Source of the DNA: Istiophorus platypterus
Taxonomy: Eukaryota; Chordata; Actinopteri; Istiophoriformes; Istiophoridae
Reading direction: 5' to 3'
DNA: 64,000 nt
Assembly: GCA_016859345.1 (NCBI GenBank)
Contig: CM029124.1
Location: forward strand, 7,276,001-7,340,000
The position numbers were made by a program, and so were the translations under genes. The notes under the pieces are model-generated. The model was not told the DNA's origin. It did not search any database and worked only from the letters and a program-made list of their open reading frames with translations. Below are positions 47,843 to 61,080 of this stretch, piece after piece; position 1 is the stretch's first letter, and each line of letters begins with the position of its first letter.

Positions 47843-50800
47843 CCTCCCCCTCCCTCCATCCACTGTCCCTAAATGGATGCCCAGTGTACAGGGAAATGGC
47901 AAGGTGGCACACGGTTTCACGGCTGCTCTCAAATGTCATTCTGAACAGAAAATCTTTAATGGGCTAAGTGTAGCCTTTCCAGCCCTAACTTGTCGGGTAA
48001 TGTAATCAGAAATATCTCTCTCTGTCTGTCTCTCTCCTCACCCACCTTTTCCTCCTTCCTACGCTCCCTGGGGCCATGACATACCACTAATTACCTGTTA
48101 TACCAATCTGAGAGTGGGATGGCATGAATGAGGAAGACCGCTCCTAAGACGCGGCTTCCTCGTCCTCTTCCTCATTCAGGCAGACTGCATATTTTTAGCC
48201 TGGTTATGAATTCTTTTTTTCTTTTAAGCCAAGGCAGAACTCCATGGCACTGGAGTCTCCTGGAACATGACACCTCTTTTCATAAGTGGGTGGTTTTCAT
48301 CTAAGTGTGGGGATTTCTTTCACTATACACTGTTTCTCTCAAGGGGGGTTTACATTCTGACATATGAAGACAGAGCATACAATTCGGAGTGTAAACAACT
48401 CCTCAACCAGTATGGTATCATGACCAAATGTTTTCAGCTGCAAAAATGTTTATATTAGCAAAGGATCAACTGATTACACGTAATGTAAAAGGATAGTAAC
48501 AGGCCCCCCGCAGACACATTAGCGTCTTTCTGTTCATTGTTTTGGTTTTATAGCTGGTACTGTTGTGGTTCACCCTCTCCGCTCTCATTGGCCTAATTTT
48601 CTGGGCAGCAGGCAGTTGTTTTCAGTGAAAAAGCTCTCATTAACCCCATACATACCTGCTCTGCAATAAGCAACACACCACGTTAGCGACTAGCTGGTGA
48701 ACCTAATACAGCGTTTAGCAGATAAAGAGCCAGATGTCTCCCTGAAGAAATGGTTGAGACCAAAGAAGACTTAAAGAGAGACTGAATACTGGACATACAT
48801 TTTTAGTATAGCTGGAACGCCAAATAAATGCATTTTTTTTTTCATCTGTTAGATGCATACATAGGGGACTTTGTTAACACTTTTGCCATATCAGCTTTAT
48901 AAGGTGATAAGTCAGTGTTGTGTTCACAGCCTGTTGCGCTGAATGGTGCATAATTTGACAGAAGGCAATTAGAGTTAAACCCTGTGGTCTCATATTACCA
49001 ACTGATTAGAGGTGTTTACATTTGCAGTGAACAGGGAAATGTTTCACATGTTTCAGCATTCAACACACACACACAAAAACATGGGTGTATGTCCCAGCTA
49101 AATGACAAATGTGGATGTGATAGCAGAGTTTAACATGACACCAATTCCTGGCAGAGATTTCCATTCCACCCCATGTGTGTCGGGGGACTGGCAGTAAGCA
49201 GCTTCATGTAATGTGCACAGTGGTTCAAACACACTTAGCTTGCACACAACCAAAAAAAAAACCAAAACATATAAAAGCCAATTATGGCAATAAATACATT
49301 TTTAAAAATTGTTTCCCATACTGTACATAACTGAAAAGCACCAAATGGCTAAAAGAAGGTGCATCTTCTTTAAGTTCACTGGGAAATACTACTGTATAAT
49401 CGTAGGATGTGAATCTAAAGTTTAATAATTAAGGAGGTGGAACTTCCACCTTTGGACAAAGTGTGCTTGAGCCTTCATTCTGTTTAAACACCTGTGGTTC
49501 AGCAGGAACTGGAGAGGTAATCGAAGCTATAATAATAAGGCCGACAAGCTGAAGCAGAGAGTAAAGTGCATGGATTATTAACTGAGAAAAACCTTGTTAT
49601 TATTCTGTTTTGATGGATGTTTTCGGTGGTCCCCATTGTGATGGAGATGATTTTTTTTCCTAAACCAAAATTCCCTTCTTTACTGACATATTCTCTTTTC
49701 GTTGATGGGCTTTACACTCACGTGACATTGCAATGTTTACATGTTTGTGTTGTGATTAAAATGCTAATGCCTGGTGAGATGCTGCTCTCCAAATAGCCTA
49801 GGTCAGTGCAGTGGGACAGGAAGGGGGGAGGTTGATTGTGGGAGTGCTGTGGAGGCCGGGGGCAGCCATGAAGCTAACAAACATTATCCAACAGACCCAT
49901 ATGTGTATGTGTGTCTGTGTGTGCACACCTACACATAGAGACATTCACATAGGCAAGTAAAACCCCACAGCATGAATGGAAACAGGTACACACAAACACA
50001 CCCAAACCACTGCCTGCCCAGTGGCATGCAAATACATGTACACGCACACACACACACACACACATGCATGCATGCATGCATGCACACATGAAAAAAGCTC
50101 ATTCAGTAGCAGGGTGTAATGTTATTTTCCTGGAGGCAGAATGTTGAGAACAAGCAGTGGAGGGAAAAGAGTGAGGGAGGGATGAGGCAAAAGGAGTCAT
50201 GAGAAAATACAGAAAATCACGAGTGACAGGAAGAGGGATGAGCAGTGATTGACAAGCGAGAGAGATTGATTGATGGATTTGACCTTTTTGTGGCATTCCA
50301 TCCTGAAGAATATGTTCACACTGAATGTTTTCAGATTTTAAAAAAATTGTATATCGGAGCCACAGATGTTTTCCTTTTTTCCCTGCACATTTCAAAATAC
50401 AAGCCATGACACAAGTATATAGTATGAGTGGCATTTTGGCAATGGCATAACATCCTGTTGAAATGCAAGAGCTCCAAAAAGTCATTTCCATTTCTAATAC
50501 TCAATATGATTAAATACGCGGCTTTGTTTTTAATGTGGATTGAATTATGTCCGCCTAAAAGATGATTGCATTCCTCAAAATTAATTCAACCCAAAAGCAA
50601 TACTATGTAGGTTAGGGGAATTTTGTTTGTGGTGCTCGCAGCATTGAAAATTATGTAACAGTAACTTGTCTTTCCAAAACAAGTGTCCCTGTCACTCTGG
50701 ATAATCCACAATCCTCACTGTGATTAGTTTTAATTGGAACAACTTTCTACAAAAGAAATACCCCAAATGAACTTTCTACATGGTTAGATACCACAAGAGA

Positions 50801-52720
50801 TAAGTAAGGCAACATGTTATTTTTTTTCACTTGAGTGAACTGATTTTCTAAGTGATGACATGGCTAAATTCTGTGGAAGAGATGACTGTTCTCAAAGCCT
50901 TTCGGTTGCCATTTATAATTTACAGTACATTTACATAGATTTTAGCACACAAATTAGAATACTTATCTCCTCTCACTAACTAAATCCATCAGAAGGCCCA
51001 AGGATTGCACTATTGTAAAATATGTTGTACCTTCTCAAAGAAGAAGATGAATGGAAAACTGATGAAGAAAACCGGTTCTTCTTTCTTCTTCTATCTTCGG
51101 AGTCTTTTGTGGTACATTTGATTAACTAAGATGTCCGCAACTTCTTTGCCCAATGTTTCTGACTTACATGCTGTCACTCAATTCAAAGCCCCGTGGTGCT
51201 AAAAGTTTATCTGCACAGAATACGTCCACACATTCATGAGTATACACATCTGTGCATCCCCTCCACACTTAGATACATCTAAAACACACACACACACAGA
51301 CGGAGCCCTCCGGCTGCAGGCATTCATTGTCCTCTTCAGCCCTGCGGTTTAACTGAATAGGTGAGGGTTTATGAGTTTGCCATTTATTCTTTCAGCCACA
51401 TGTGCTGCCTTTCCCGAAGACCAGTCCTTTAAAAGTCAGCCCTTTCTTCCTCCCCACATTCTGGTCTTTCATAGTGCTTGGCCTCTTTATTGATAAGCAG
51501 GTTTTTCATTCAGGGGAACACGGGCTGCCATACAAAGACTTGAGAACTGGGAACGACCCTTGGGGTCACACATCATTTGAGGGAAATAATTCCATTTTTT
51601 TGCAGCCTGGCTTCATGAAGATGCAGGTCTCATGCTTTTCATGTACAGTGTTGTACCACGCAAGACTGCAGGAAGGAGACCGAGGAAAAATCATAGGGAC
51701 AACTTTATCTTTTCTTGCTGCCTCAACTCTCGCCCAATTCTGCCTCTCCTGCCCTCCGCCTAGATGCCGGAAATAAGGGTGTCTTGCTGTGCAACACAGG
51801 TGCTGTCAGGGATTCATCCCTACACAGCAGACTGAGACCCATCTCTCAGGGCTCTGTGTGTTTGTGTTGGTGTGTCTGTGTCTCTGTCTGTGTTTCTGTG
51901 TCTGTGTTTCTATGTGTGTGGATGCGCATGGAGAACTATTAGTGTAGCTCAACAGCAAAAAAAAAAAAAAAAAACGGCCACAAAATATCTTGTCCACACC
52001 TTTCCCCAGACATCCTGTCCACAAAGTGCTTTTCTGTGTTAGAATCTGGGACACGTGTGTGTGACTGTGTGTGTGTGTATGCGTGTGAGTATGTGAGCAT
52101 GCCCCCCGTAGACTTTGCTATGCTACCAACAGTGAGTTGCCGTGAACATGACTGAGTGTGTGTCTCAGTTATGATAGGGGAGACTGATAAAATGTCTGTC
52201 TGGCTAAACCGCCTCTCCGTCCACTCAGGACAAACAAACCTATTCATGTCAGCTGACGGCATTTATGCTCTTCTTACACTGCTTCTTTCTTCACTTCGTG
52301 TTTATCAGAAGCAACAAACACTTAAAACACCCACATAACCAAGGTTAAAACAAATACTCCTTAAAACAATGTTCATATACAAATAATTTTGATTTTTCTT
52401 TCTGTGACACTTTGATTTGTTTTAAGAGTATGTACTTGACTCTTCTAAACTGTTTAAAAGAAGCTGGATCATAATGCTGGGTCATTGAGCCTGCACATTT
52501 AGGACAGTAGTAGCTGATACAGTTTGTTTTAGCTTGGTAATCTTCTGCAAAATAAGAACTTTAAAAAAATGAAAAGAATGCCATTTAATTTTGATTTCAA
52601 CCACTTCACTGGTGGTATATGATGGTTTTTAATCCCCATAATGAGAAATGTTTATATTGAGTTTATCTTCCAGCTGTTTGCTGTCAACACATTTCATTTG
52701 TTTTCTGTACGATATCTGCT
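47842..52720. other. gene-desert sequence, possible regulatory islands
   Basis: No coding sequence recognised. Non-repetitive patches that may be conserved are 48060-48200, 48480-48680, 48880-49020 and 49150-49230. Simple sequence includes (CA)n/(ATGC)n near 50041-50090 and TGTCTGTG repeats near 51857-51920. Confidence 0.4.
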
Positions 52721-52896
52721 CCCGGGGCCCTTTTCACAAAAGCGATTTGCAAGCACCGCTTATAACTAGATTGCAAATGGTGGCAGCATCATGTTTCACA
52801 AATGATTGTAAACTCCAGAAAAAAGGGCTCCTGCATGCTCACACATATATGTATATAGCAGCTGCATGCTGCAAATTCGGTGAAATGAACCCCTGG
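52721..52896. mobile_element. short terminal-inverted-repeat element (MITE), about 176 bp
   Basis: The left end is CCCGGGGCCCTTTTCAC. The reverse complement of the right end is CCAGGGGTTCATTTCAC, which gives 13 of 17 matches. Such GGGGCCC...TTTCA termini are found on short fish elements. There is no coding capacity. An internal (TATG)-like stretch is present near 52845. Confidence 0.5.
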
Positions 52897-55100
52897 CAAC
52901 TAAAGCATTAATAACATTTCCATGGTTATGTTAGGCAACTCAAAGCATTTGGTAACCGTTAGGGAAATTGCACACCGTCTTGAAGAACAACACCCGAAAA
53001 ATGGGTTGTGAAGAAACACACAGCAAAGCATAAATTTGCTAAACAAATGTACACTTAAACACACACATTACACTCACAGACATGATCAAGTATCTCTCTT
53101 CATTCCTAATGAGAAAAAGCATATCTTCAGTTAAATTTGGTAATTATTAATTATTAGAGGGTACACTCCCTCAGAGTTCTTAGGAGGGTGACAGGGCCAT
53201 AGTGATAAGATGCAGTGCCACACTAATAGTGCCATCCACCAGCACGACACTTCAAAGATGCTGGGAGTGGCAGCCATGACACTTTCAGGCTCTGCTAAGG
53301 AGGCCGTGCCATAATCATAATTGTTTCTAGATCAAGAAGGCCGTAATTAATTTTCCTGTCTTGAAGTTCGGCAAAGGGGAATAATGGCTGCTGGTAAAGA
53401 GTAGACAGTGGAAGGTTTTTTTGTATGTGATTGTGTGTAAGTAAGTGTATATGGCAGTGTGTATGTGGGCTGTTTTTCTTCTTGGAGCATCTAAGTAATA
53501 ATAAAAGCTGTGCATAAGCTAAACAAATGGAAAAAGGAAGCGTGAAGTAATGTTTAGATGTTTAGATGTTTGTCCGTGACAGGGGCCAAGGTGGTGTGTG
53601 CATTTGTGTGTGTATGTGTGTCCTAACGCCATCCCATTGCGATGGAATTGAAATGCCATAACAACGACAGTTTGTCCGGCGTGCTTCTCTCCACTTAATA
53701 GTTCTACTGCGGCGGTATTTAATGCAAGGGGCCCTGGCTTTTTAAAAACTATTTAAAAGAACGCACACAAATCACAGTGTGCAGAAAATGACCGTCTTAA
53801 TGAAAACAGTGTTCCCTCAACACTACCCTGCAGGAGGCCCAGGACCTGGGGGAGTACTTGGGAATGCAGGGACCACAGGGTGCAGAATAATGACCATGGA
53901 ACCTGGACTGCAGAGTGCATGGTTGTTATGCTAAAAGGCAGGACTGGTAGCCTAAGGGCTGAGATTGGGGGGCAGAAACATACATACATAAATATAGGGA
54001 GGATACAGCTGTTCCTTAATAACCTCTGGTAAATGGTGCCCAAGGTGATTAAGGTGCCCAGTGGGAAGAGAAAAGACAGACACTTTTATTCAGCGTAGGT
54101 TTTAGAATGTTGCTTTAACAAATAAGTTTGGAGATCCAAAAGAAAAGTGACAGTCGATGTTCTCAACAGTTGTTTGCTCATTTATTTGATTGTTTGTTAA
54201 AATGACCTATTTACATTTTTCTCTCAAAAAAAAAACCTGTTGCAGTTTTTCTTATTGTCAATAATGACTTATGTCTCTCCGTAGGAATAGGGGAAGTAGT
54301 TTGATGTTGTACAAAGTTTGTGACTTTGAAAAACAAAATCACTGTGCACTTCATTTCCTAACAGCTGTAAGCGCTGGTTTCTTGCGACCACGAAGGCCAC
54401 ATAGAGTTTTAGCTGCTGAAACCTGACTTGACCTGGATCCTTAGTGGCTCCAGATCATAAATGGTGAGCAAATTATTATTTTTACAGACATACGTGTCAC
54501 TTTAAATGTCCTCCTTTATCACTAGGTGTGGGGACTTGTTTGAAATGAATGTTGAATTTATCCTGCTATTTTACTGTAATATCACAAGTAATATATAAAG
54601 CTCTTCAAAATTACAAATGTGCAACAGTGGCACTATGGTAGGTACTGTCCATATACAAATCAACTAATATATGTTTGGATTGAATCTCTTTTGTCCATTT
54701 CCTGCTGGTTTCATAATATCTAACCTCAGCAGGAATTTAAATATGATGCGGCAGTTCATAGATATCTAAAACAAGGGCTCAGTATTATTTCTGTGTGTGT
54801 TTGTGTATGTGCGCATGTGTGTATGTTTGTGTGTAGGTGTTTGCATGTGCAAATGGATCTATATTTACACGTGTTTGACTAAAGTAATAAACAAAGATTG
54901 CTGCCAACAGCATGCAACGATGATGGTGATGATGATAGTGATGATGGTGACAGATTTGATGATAAGACAACAGCTGTCACCAATGATGACTATGATGACA
55001 GTGATGCTTCCTTTGTTTGTGTGTGAGTGTGTGTGTACCTGACTTGTTTTCTTCTTCCTCAGATTGGATTCCAGAGAAAAAGAGGTGTGTTGCTAATCTC
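52897..55100. other. gene-desert sequence, possible regulatory islands
   Basis: Unique, balanced sequence at 53160-53400 (AATCATAATTGTTTCTAGAT and CGTAATTAATTTTCCTGTC inside) and 53610-53760 (GCCATCCCATTGCGATGGAA onward) is typical of conserved elements. A GAT-rich triplet patch lies at 54917-55000. No gene is recognised. Confidence 0.4.
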
Positions 55101-55112
55101 TGCAAGAATGTC

Positions 55113-55114
<2 letters not shown>

Positions 55115-55177
<63 letters not shown>

Positions 55178-55195
55178 TATGTGTGTGTGTGTGGC
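55115..55195. repeat. (GT)n microsatellite
   Basis: A GT run of about 60 bp (55115-55174) with an imperfect extension. Confidence 0.96.
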
Positions 55196-55581
55196 AGAGA
55201 GAGCGTTGATTACACCCTCCTCTCCAACACTGAGAGCCGACATTTCTCAAGTGTGTGTAATTATAGTGAGCACACAGCCTCCTAAGCATCCTGTCAATCT
55301 GAATCAAAAAGAACGCACACAAGCACATGTACAAATGCACATATGCACACAAACACAAAAAAAAACTATTGTGTTTTGGGTGCGGGCTTCCAAGTGTGTG
55401 AAAATAGCCTGTATATGTGTGCATGTGTGTGTCTGTGTGTGTGTGTTTGCCTGATTTTAGCCCTGCAAGCCCTTGTCCTATGTGAGAATTTGGCTCCAGA
55501 GATTGTGTACATGTCTGCACAGAGCCTGCTCCGCGCTCCTCCTCTTGCACAATGACACGGTTTGGGTTTCAAACATTCACT

Positions 55582-55620
<39 letters not shown>

Positions 55621-57141
55621 TGACAATCAGGTGCTAAACAGAGGCTATACCGATTACCCTTTAAGCTTATGGCTCAATTATGGTCTAAATGAGTATCTAG
55701 GCCCAAGGCCAAATCTGTCAAAACGTACTGTCTCCTGAGAATTCAAGTCATTGAAATAGCAGAGAGGTGTGTTCACCATCAAACAGCGCTGATAGTGGAT
55801 GATTCTCTAAACCCTGGATTAGGTTCAATGACAAAGTTCTTGAAAGTTCATTGCCGACATTTCATTGGAGATGCAGCAACCAAAGTACATGTATGGTTAG
55901 GCAGCAAAAACCACTTAAGGTTTTGGAAAGATTTTTGTCATTGTTGTCACACTACTTTCTTGACTAGTGCAGATAATTGTTGAGCTGGTGCTGACTTTGG
56001 AAACCAGTAAAAAAAAAAGAAGAAAAAAAAAAGGGACAATTTCTGTGTATATTACCAGAGTTTGTGCCTCAACATCTCAATCAAATGAATAAAAAGCACA
56101 AGTCATACACTGTTTGTCAAATTTAGATCTTTCAGATTAGATGTCTGCAGTACTAAAATGCTGTATATTACATTTTCAGCACTTTGCTAAAATCAAATAT
56201 ACATCAAAAAAAGGTTTGGGCTTCTAGATTAAAGGTTGAATCTGTAACTTTTTGCAATTTCAAACTGCAGCCGAAATGGTAGAATATACAGGGTCACAGT
56301 TGTGGAGTTTTTTTCCCCTGTGTTTGTTGGAAAGATGTCAAATCCCCATTGACTGACATAAACGCAAATGCAAATCAAAATATATCATTACTGAAGTTGG
56401 ACGGAAAAGAGACATCACCCAACAATGAGATGAGAATTCTTTTCAACCGCAATTTGCATTTTTGCCACTTGATATTTATGATGAACACATAGGAAAAAAG
56501 GCTTAGAATAAATATACCTTTTTATATTAGTAACATCTCATCTAAATTACAGTTACATAGACCCATTTCTAATGATCTGAACAAGATGACAATAGCTGTT
56601 TTGTTGAAGAGTGCTTGTTTTTCTATCTCTACCTTTCTCCTATATGATGTTTTGTGTGTTAAACATATGCATGATGGAAACCCCGGCGGCTGCTTGAGCT
56701 TCCTCACCTCACCTTCTCCCTCTTGCTATGAATTAAAGAGGGAGAGGGAGAGATAGCGAGAAGAGGTTGGTGGAGACAGATAGAGAGGGAGAGAGTTAGC
56801 AGAAGAGAGAGAGAGACAGAGAGACAGAGAGAGGGAGAGATGTAGTAAATTACATTGTCAATTCAAATCCTGCCACTAATGCATCTCATTGAGTCTGTGT
56901 CGCTGTCATCCCGGATGCTCAGTTATCTGTGTCAGTGCAGCCAGCAGAGGAGGGCTGCCATGTTAACAGCCCGGCAGAAGGCGGCACAAAGTTTAGCTAG
57001 CCAACATGCCCTGAGCCAGGACGAGAGAGGGGAGACAGCAGAGATGAAGTAGACGCGTGAGACATGAAAAATTAATCTCTCCCTACATGAGTTTGTGTGT
57101 GTTGTGTGTTGTGTGTTGTGTGTGTGTGTGTGTGTGTGTGT

Positions 57142-57191
<50 letters not shown>

Positions 57192-58170
57192 GCGTGTGCA
57201 CGTGTGTTGCGTGTGCGCCTGCAGAGCTGTATCAGTTTAATTACAGCTAGCGCCCCGGCCTCCATTCCGACACGGCCTCTTTCCTGCGCGAATTAAAACA
57301 TCCCTGTAACTTCTCTCTCTCTCACACACTACACACACATAATTGACATGCACAGACTTAAAAGTACCAGTGCTACACATATGCACACCGACGCTGTTGT
57401 AGTTGTCATCCCCCTGTACGCTCAGCAACCCCCCACCCACCCCTCTCAACCCCCTCTCCTCCCCCTCCACCAGCCCCCCGTCCCCGTTCCTCGTCCTCAA
57501 AACTATTTGAAAATCAATTATCTCAACAAACCAGCTGTAAGGAGTGGGTGCCAGCCACTTACTCCTGAAGTGAATAACTTATTTGAAATTCATTATTGTG
57601 TCGAGCAGTGTGACAGGGCCCTCCAAGACTCTGCATTTCCCATTCCCTCTCTCTCTCTCTCCCTCTCTCTCTCGCTCACTCAGTGTTTCTTTTTCTTTAC
57701 ATAAACTAACTACTGTAGGCTGGACTGATCATTTTTTTCTTTTTTGTTGCCTCTCTCATGCCCCCCCCCCCCCCGTCATGCAATTTTAACCAGCTGAGCG
57801 CCACGAGCACACACTGACTCACGTACACACACATATATACACATACACAAAGCTCTCTTGATTGGTTCACCTCATTTATTTATCACATGCAAATCATAGG
57901 ACGCCCAGAGATGTTTTCTCTCCCCCCTGCTTCTACAGGCATGAATATGGATGGTGGGAGCCAAGTAAGGATGGAGAGAGAAGGAGGGGTCAATATGGAT
58001 ATATCAACCACATTTTATTTACTTTTATTTGTAGACATTTGTTATGTTAGTAATATTAATAATGACAATATGCTTTTTGGTCTATATGGTCACTACTGCT
58101 TGTGTGTACTTTTGGGATGGGGCTATTCTTTGTGGCTTGGTTCTTATTTGTAATTAGGGGAAATCGAAGA
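55196..58170. other. gene-desert sequence, no gene seen
   Basis: Contains (CA)n at 55585-55618, GA-rich sequence at 56738-56840, a TTGTG/GT compound repeat at 57090-57205, CT sequence at 57640-57675 and a C run near 57762. The unique patch 56850-57050 is non-repetitive and includes a CTCF-like CCAGCAGAGGAGG at 56941-56953 (11 of 13). No gene is recognised. Confidence 0.45.
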
Positions 58171-58350
58171 GCTGCAGCAGACAATAACATTTTACACAAT
58201 AGCATGCTTCCAACTTTGTGGCGACAGTTTGACGGTGACTATGCCCAAGTACAAAAAGCGAGGCCCACAAAGAAATGGTTTTCTGAGACTGGTGTGGAAG
58301 AACTTGACTTGGCCTGCTCTATGCTCTGACCTCAACCTAATCCAACACAA
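58171..58350 (+). mobile_element. Tc1-like transposase fragment, first part
   Basis: GCATGCTTCCAACTTTGTGG, CAAAAAGCGAGGCCCACAAA and GAAATGGTTTTCTGAGACTG are strong matches to the transposase gene of a very common fish Tc1/mariner family. The encoded ARPTKKWFSETGVEELDLA lies just before the last catalytic acidic region of Tc1 transposases. Stops interrupt the frame after SML. The continuation is displaced to about 58935, so the copy is broken and inactive. Confidence 0.72.
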
Positions 58351-58934
58351 AAATGAATACCCCTGTTTATGGGCATCCATTTATGGAAACTTCAACTAGA
58401 ATGTACTATGGTAAATTGGTGATAAATATTGTGTTAGAAACAAAGAAAGAGAGGTTTCTTTTAGAATTTTGCTCAAGATAATTCCAAAAAAAGTATGTTG
58501 GAAAGGATTAAACTGGACAGTGTATATACATATAATTTCACTTGATTAGAAAAAGAAACAATCATTGACTCTACATCGATATATTTGGATGGATGCTGAA
58601 CATTTTTTTAAGGAGATAGTATGTACGAGTGATTCAACTACAGTGTAACATTTCTTTGTTTTCTCATTTTCAGGATTGACTATTGGTTTTTGGAAATTGG
58701 AAAATATGACTTATATAAAAAATAACTAGACTGACTCCCAACAGAGCTTTGGATACTCTCATCAGGACCTCATTTACTTCAATGAGATCCCTGTGTTGAC
58801 ACAATGGGGTTGCCAACACAGAGGATGCTGAACCTGGCTCATCTTTTGCCACAACACATTGTCATCTGGCAACTCACTGTGTAGGCCAATCAAATTTTTG
58901 CGAGTGTGCATTCCTGGTAAAACACTTCAAACTC

Positions 58935-59145
58935 AGGGCTCTATAGCTCAAACCAGCCTTAATGGTCTTGGTGGTCGAATGGGAGCAAAATTCCCAAAGC
59001 CCTGTTCCAAAGTCTTGTAAAAGGGAGAGGGGAGGCTGTTTTCACAACAAAATGAATCCCCATGTTTTTGAATATGATGGTAAACAGTCACATGCATATA
59101 ATGTTTGGGTGTCAAGATTCTTTTATGTAATACCACTATCCCTAC
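58935..59145 (+). mobile_element. Tc1-like transposon fragment, second part (displaced)
   Basis: TGGTGGTCGAATGGGAGCAA, CCTGTTCCAAAGTCTTGTAA, GGGGAGGCTGTTTTCACAAC and GCATATAATGTTTGGGTGTC match, in order, the end of the same element family through to near its 3' terminus. About 590 bp of unrelated sequence separates it from the first part at 58171-58350, and about 90 bp expected between them is missing. Confidence 0.6.
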
Positions 59146-59261
59146 TACCACTAATGATATTACTGCTATTTCAATCATCTTTTTCATATTTTTGGTCTGA
59201 ATGTACTTTTGCAAAATAAGCTGAAGAGATGTTAAAAATTGCAGTAAAAGTTTTTTCCACA

Positions 59262-59308
59262 CGCACACACACACAGACACACACACACGCACACACACAC
59301 ACACACAC
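59262..59308. repeat. (CA)n microsatellite
   Basis: An imperfect CA run with CG and GA interruptions. Confidence 0.94.
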
Positions 59309-59829
59309 AGGCTGGTGGTATGTCAAGGACATTGGTACTGTGACAGGCTGAGAGACACCAGTGTGGAAGCAATGTGAAAGTGAGTTGATGCAGTGTCACC
59401 ACATCAACCTTTCTGTCTTTCTTTTTTTTTTTTTTGTTCTCATTGTCTCTTTCCTGCTCTCATCTTTTTCTCCCTTTTTTTTCCTCTGCCTGTCCTACTC
59501 TCACCGACTGTGTATGACTCTCCTCTCTCCATATATCTCTTGATGGTGAGAGGGAGAGTAAATGAGTGTGACAGCGCTGTCATGTATGTTCCAGCAAGGG
59601 CCAGCCAGGGCCGGTGCAGAGACAGGAGGTGTCATATCCTTACATCTCTCTCTGTTTCTGCCACCAGCTGGACTCCCCTTCTCTCTCCTCTTGTGTCACA
59701 CTCTATCTCTCTCCCATCCTTTTGTGTCCTGTGCATCTCTCTCTCTCTTTCTCTCCCCTTCCTATGTGACGTTTCCACCGTTACACTTCTCCGCTCTTTC
59801 CCCCTCACATGATCCCCTTCCTCTCTCTG

Positions 59830-60430
59830 AGGCCACGTCCATACTAAGTCCGCTAGATTTGAAAACACGTGGGGGTACGTGTGAAAATGCTGTGCATTTT
59901 GAGATCATTTTTGTGAAGAAAAATAATGGGAAAATGTGCTGAATCTCACAGATCACAGCCAATATGTGGTAACTAGTGGGACACAGTCCCTTGACTCCAG
60001 GGAGTCTCAGCATCACTCATATTGATGTTTCACATGCCCAAACTCACATTCAGTTATTATTATTTTCTTATCTTCTCATTTTCTGTTTCTCTTTAAAACA
60101 AGGTTAAAATTAGTGAATCGCCTCTGATTGAATTTCTCCTGTTAATCAATCCCTGTCCACATGAAAATAACAAAGCAGCCTTTCAGAAAACCTTTTTGAA
60201 TAACTAGATTTAGATTTTTTAAAAAAGCCAACATTGGTTCAGTCTCCTAAACAGAGGAAAACGATGAGTTTTCTGCAGCTTTTTCCAACATCATACTCTG
60301 TGCTCTAACACCGTGGCTACAGAGGCTGCGTGATTAAAGCAGTACGTCAGCAGCTCGGTTCAGCAGCAGCATCTTCAGCCCTCCATCAGTGTCTACAGGA
60401 TGCAATCAGCCACGGTGCTTGTGTGTGGTC
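59830..60430. mobile_element. possible degenerate short DNA transposon
   Basis: GAGGCCACGTCCATACTAAG followed by TTTGAAAACACGTG resembles the end of a fish short repeat that begins GGCCACGTCCACACTA and carries repeated TTTGAAAACG. AAACGATGAG near 60260 and TACGTCAGC near 60342 may derive from its other end. Very degenerate; assignment from memory. Confidence 0.3.
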
Positions 60431-61080
60431 ATCTGTGTTTTGGAAACATGTAAAAAGGAGCCTAAAAGGATGCACTGGGCTGCAGTTATGCATGAAAACC
60501 ACAGGCAAAACAGTGAGCAATTACACAACCCTTGTGGGCAGCTGTATTGATTTAAAATAAACTCGGATCTGTTCTGTCTTACAGAGCAGAGGAAAAAAAG
60601 CCAAAAAAATGTGGCTACAAGGCATCCTCTCTGGATAACCTGACAGTCACAAGAGGGACTTTCTTTCCTGACTCTTTTGTTGCTCTTTCATAATATTTCT
60701 GCCTGAAATAAAAAAATTAGAATTACATGAGAGCAGCAAGGTGACACTTTGACTTTGCCCTCAATGAGATTTTCTAACCCAGACCTCATCACCATTGTCA
60801 CTTCCTCTGTCTGTTCTTTGCTTCTTTCATCCTATTGTGTCTTTTTCACCTCTTTTCATTTCTCACCACACCCATTGTCACCAGCAGCAACTCCCATCTG
60901 TGGCTATGTGTGCGTATCCATGCGTACATGCATGCACACACTCGCTGATATTGTATGTATATGCATGCAAGCACCTGCACATTGTAGATATAAGAGCCAT
61001 ATTAAGAATTGATAAGATATATTTAGTGCCTTGGTAGCAAAATGGTGAAATGTTCCTTAAGTTATGCCACTTTTAAATTT
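60431..61080. other. intergenic, no gene seen
   Basis: Unique AT-rich sequence with short open frames that lack domains. Confidence 0.5.

Noticed and set aside
55017..55550. 145- and 163-codon frames
   Set aside because: Both are generated by the long GT/CA microsatellite, giving Cys-Val or Thr-His repeats.
59658..59671. CTCF-like CTGCCACCAGCTGG
   Set aside because: It fits 13 of 14 positions but breaks an almost invariant A of the core and lies in CT-rich sequence.
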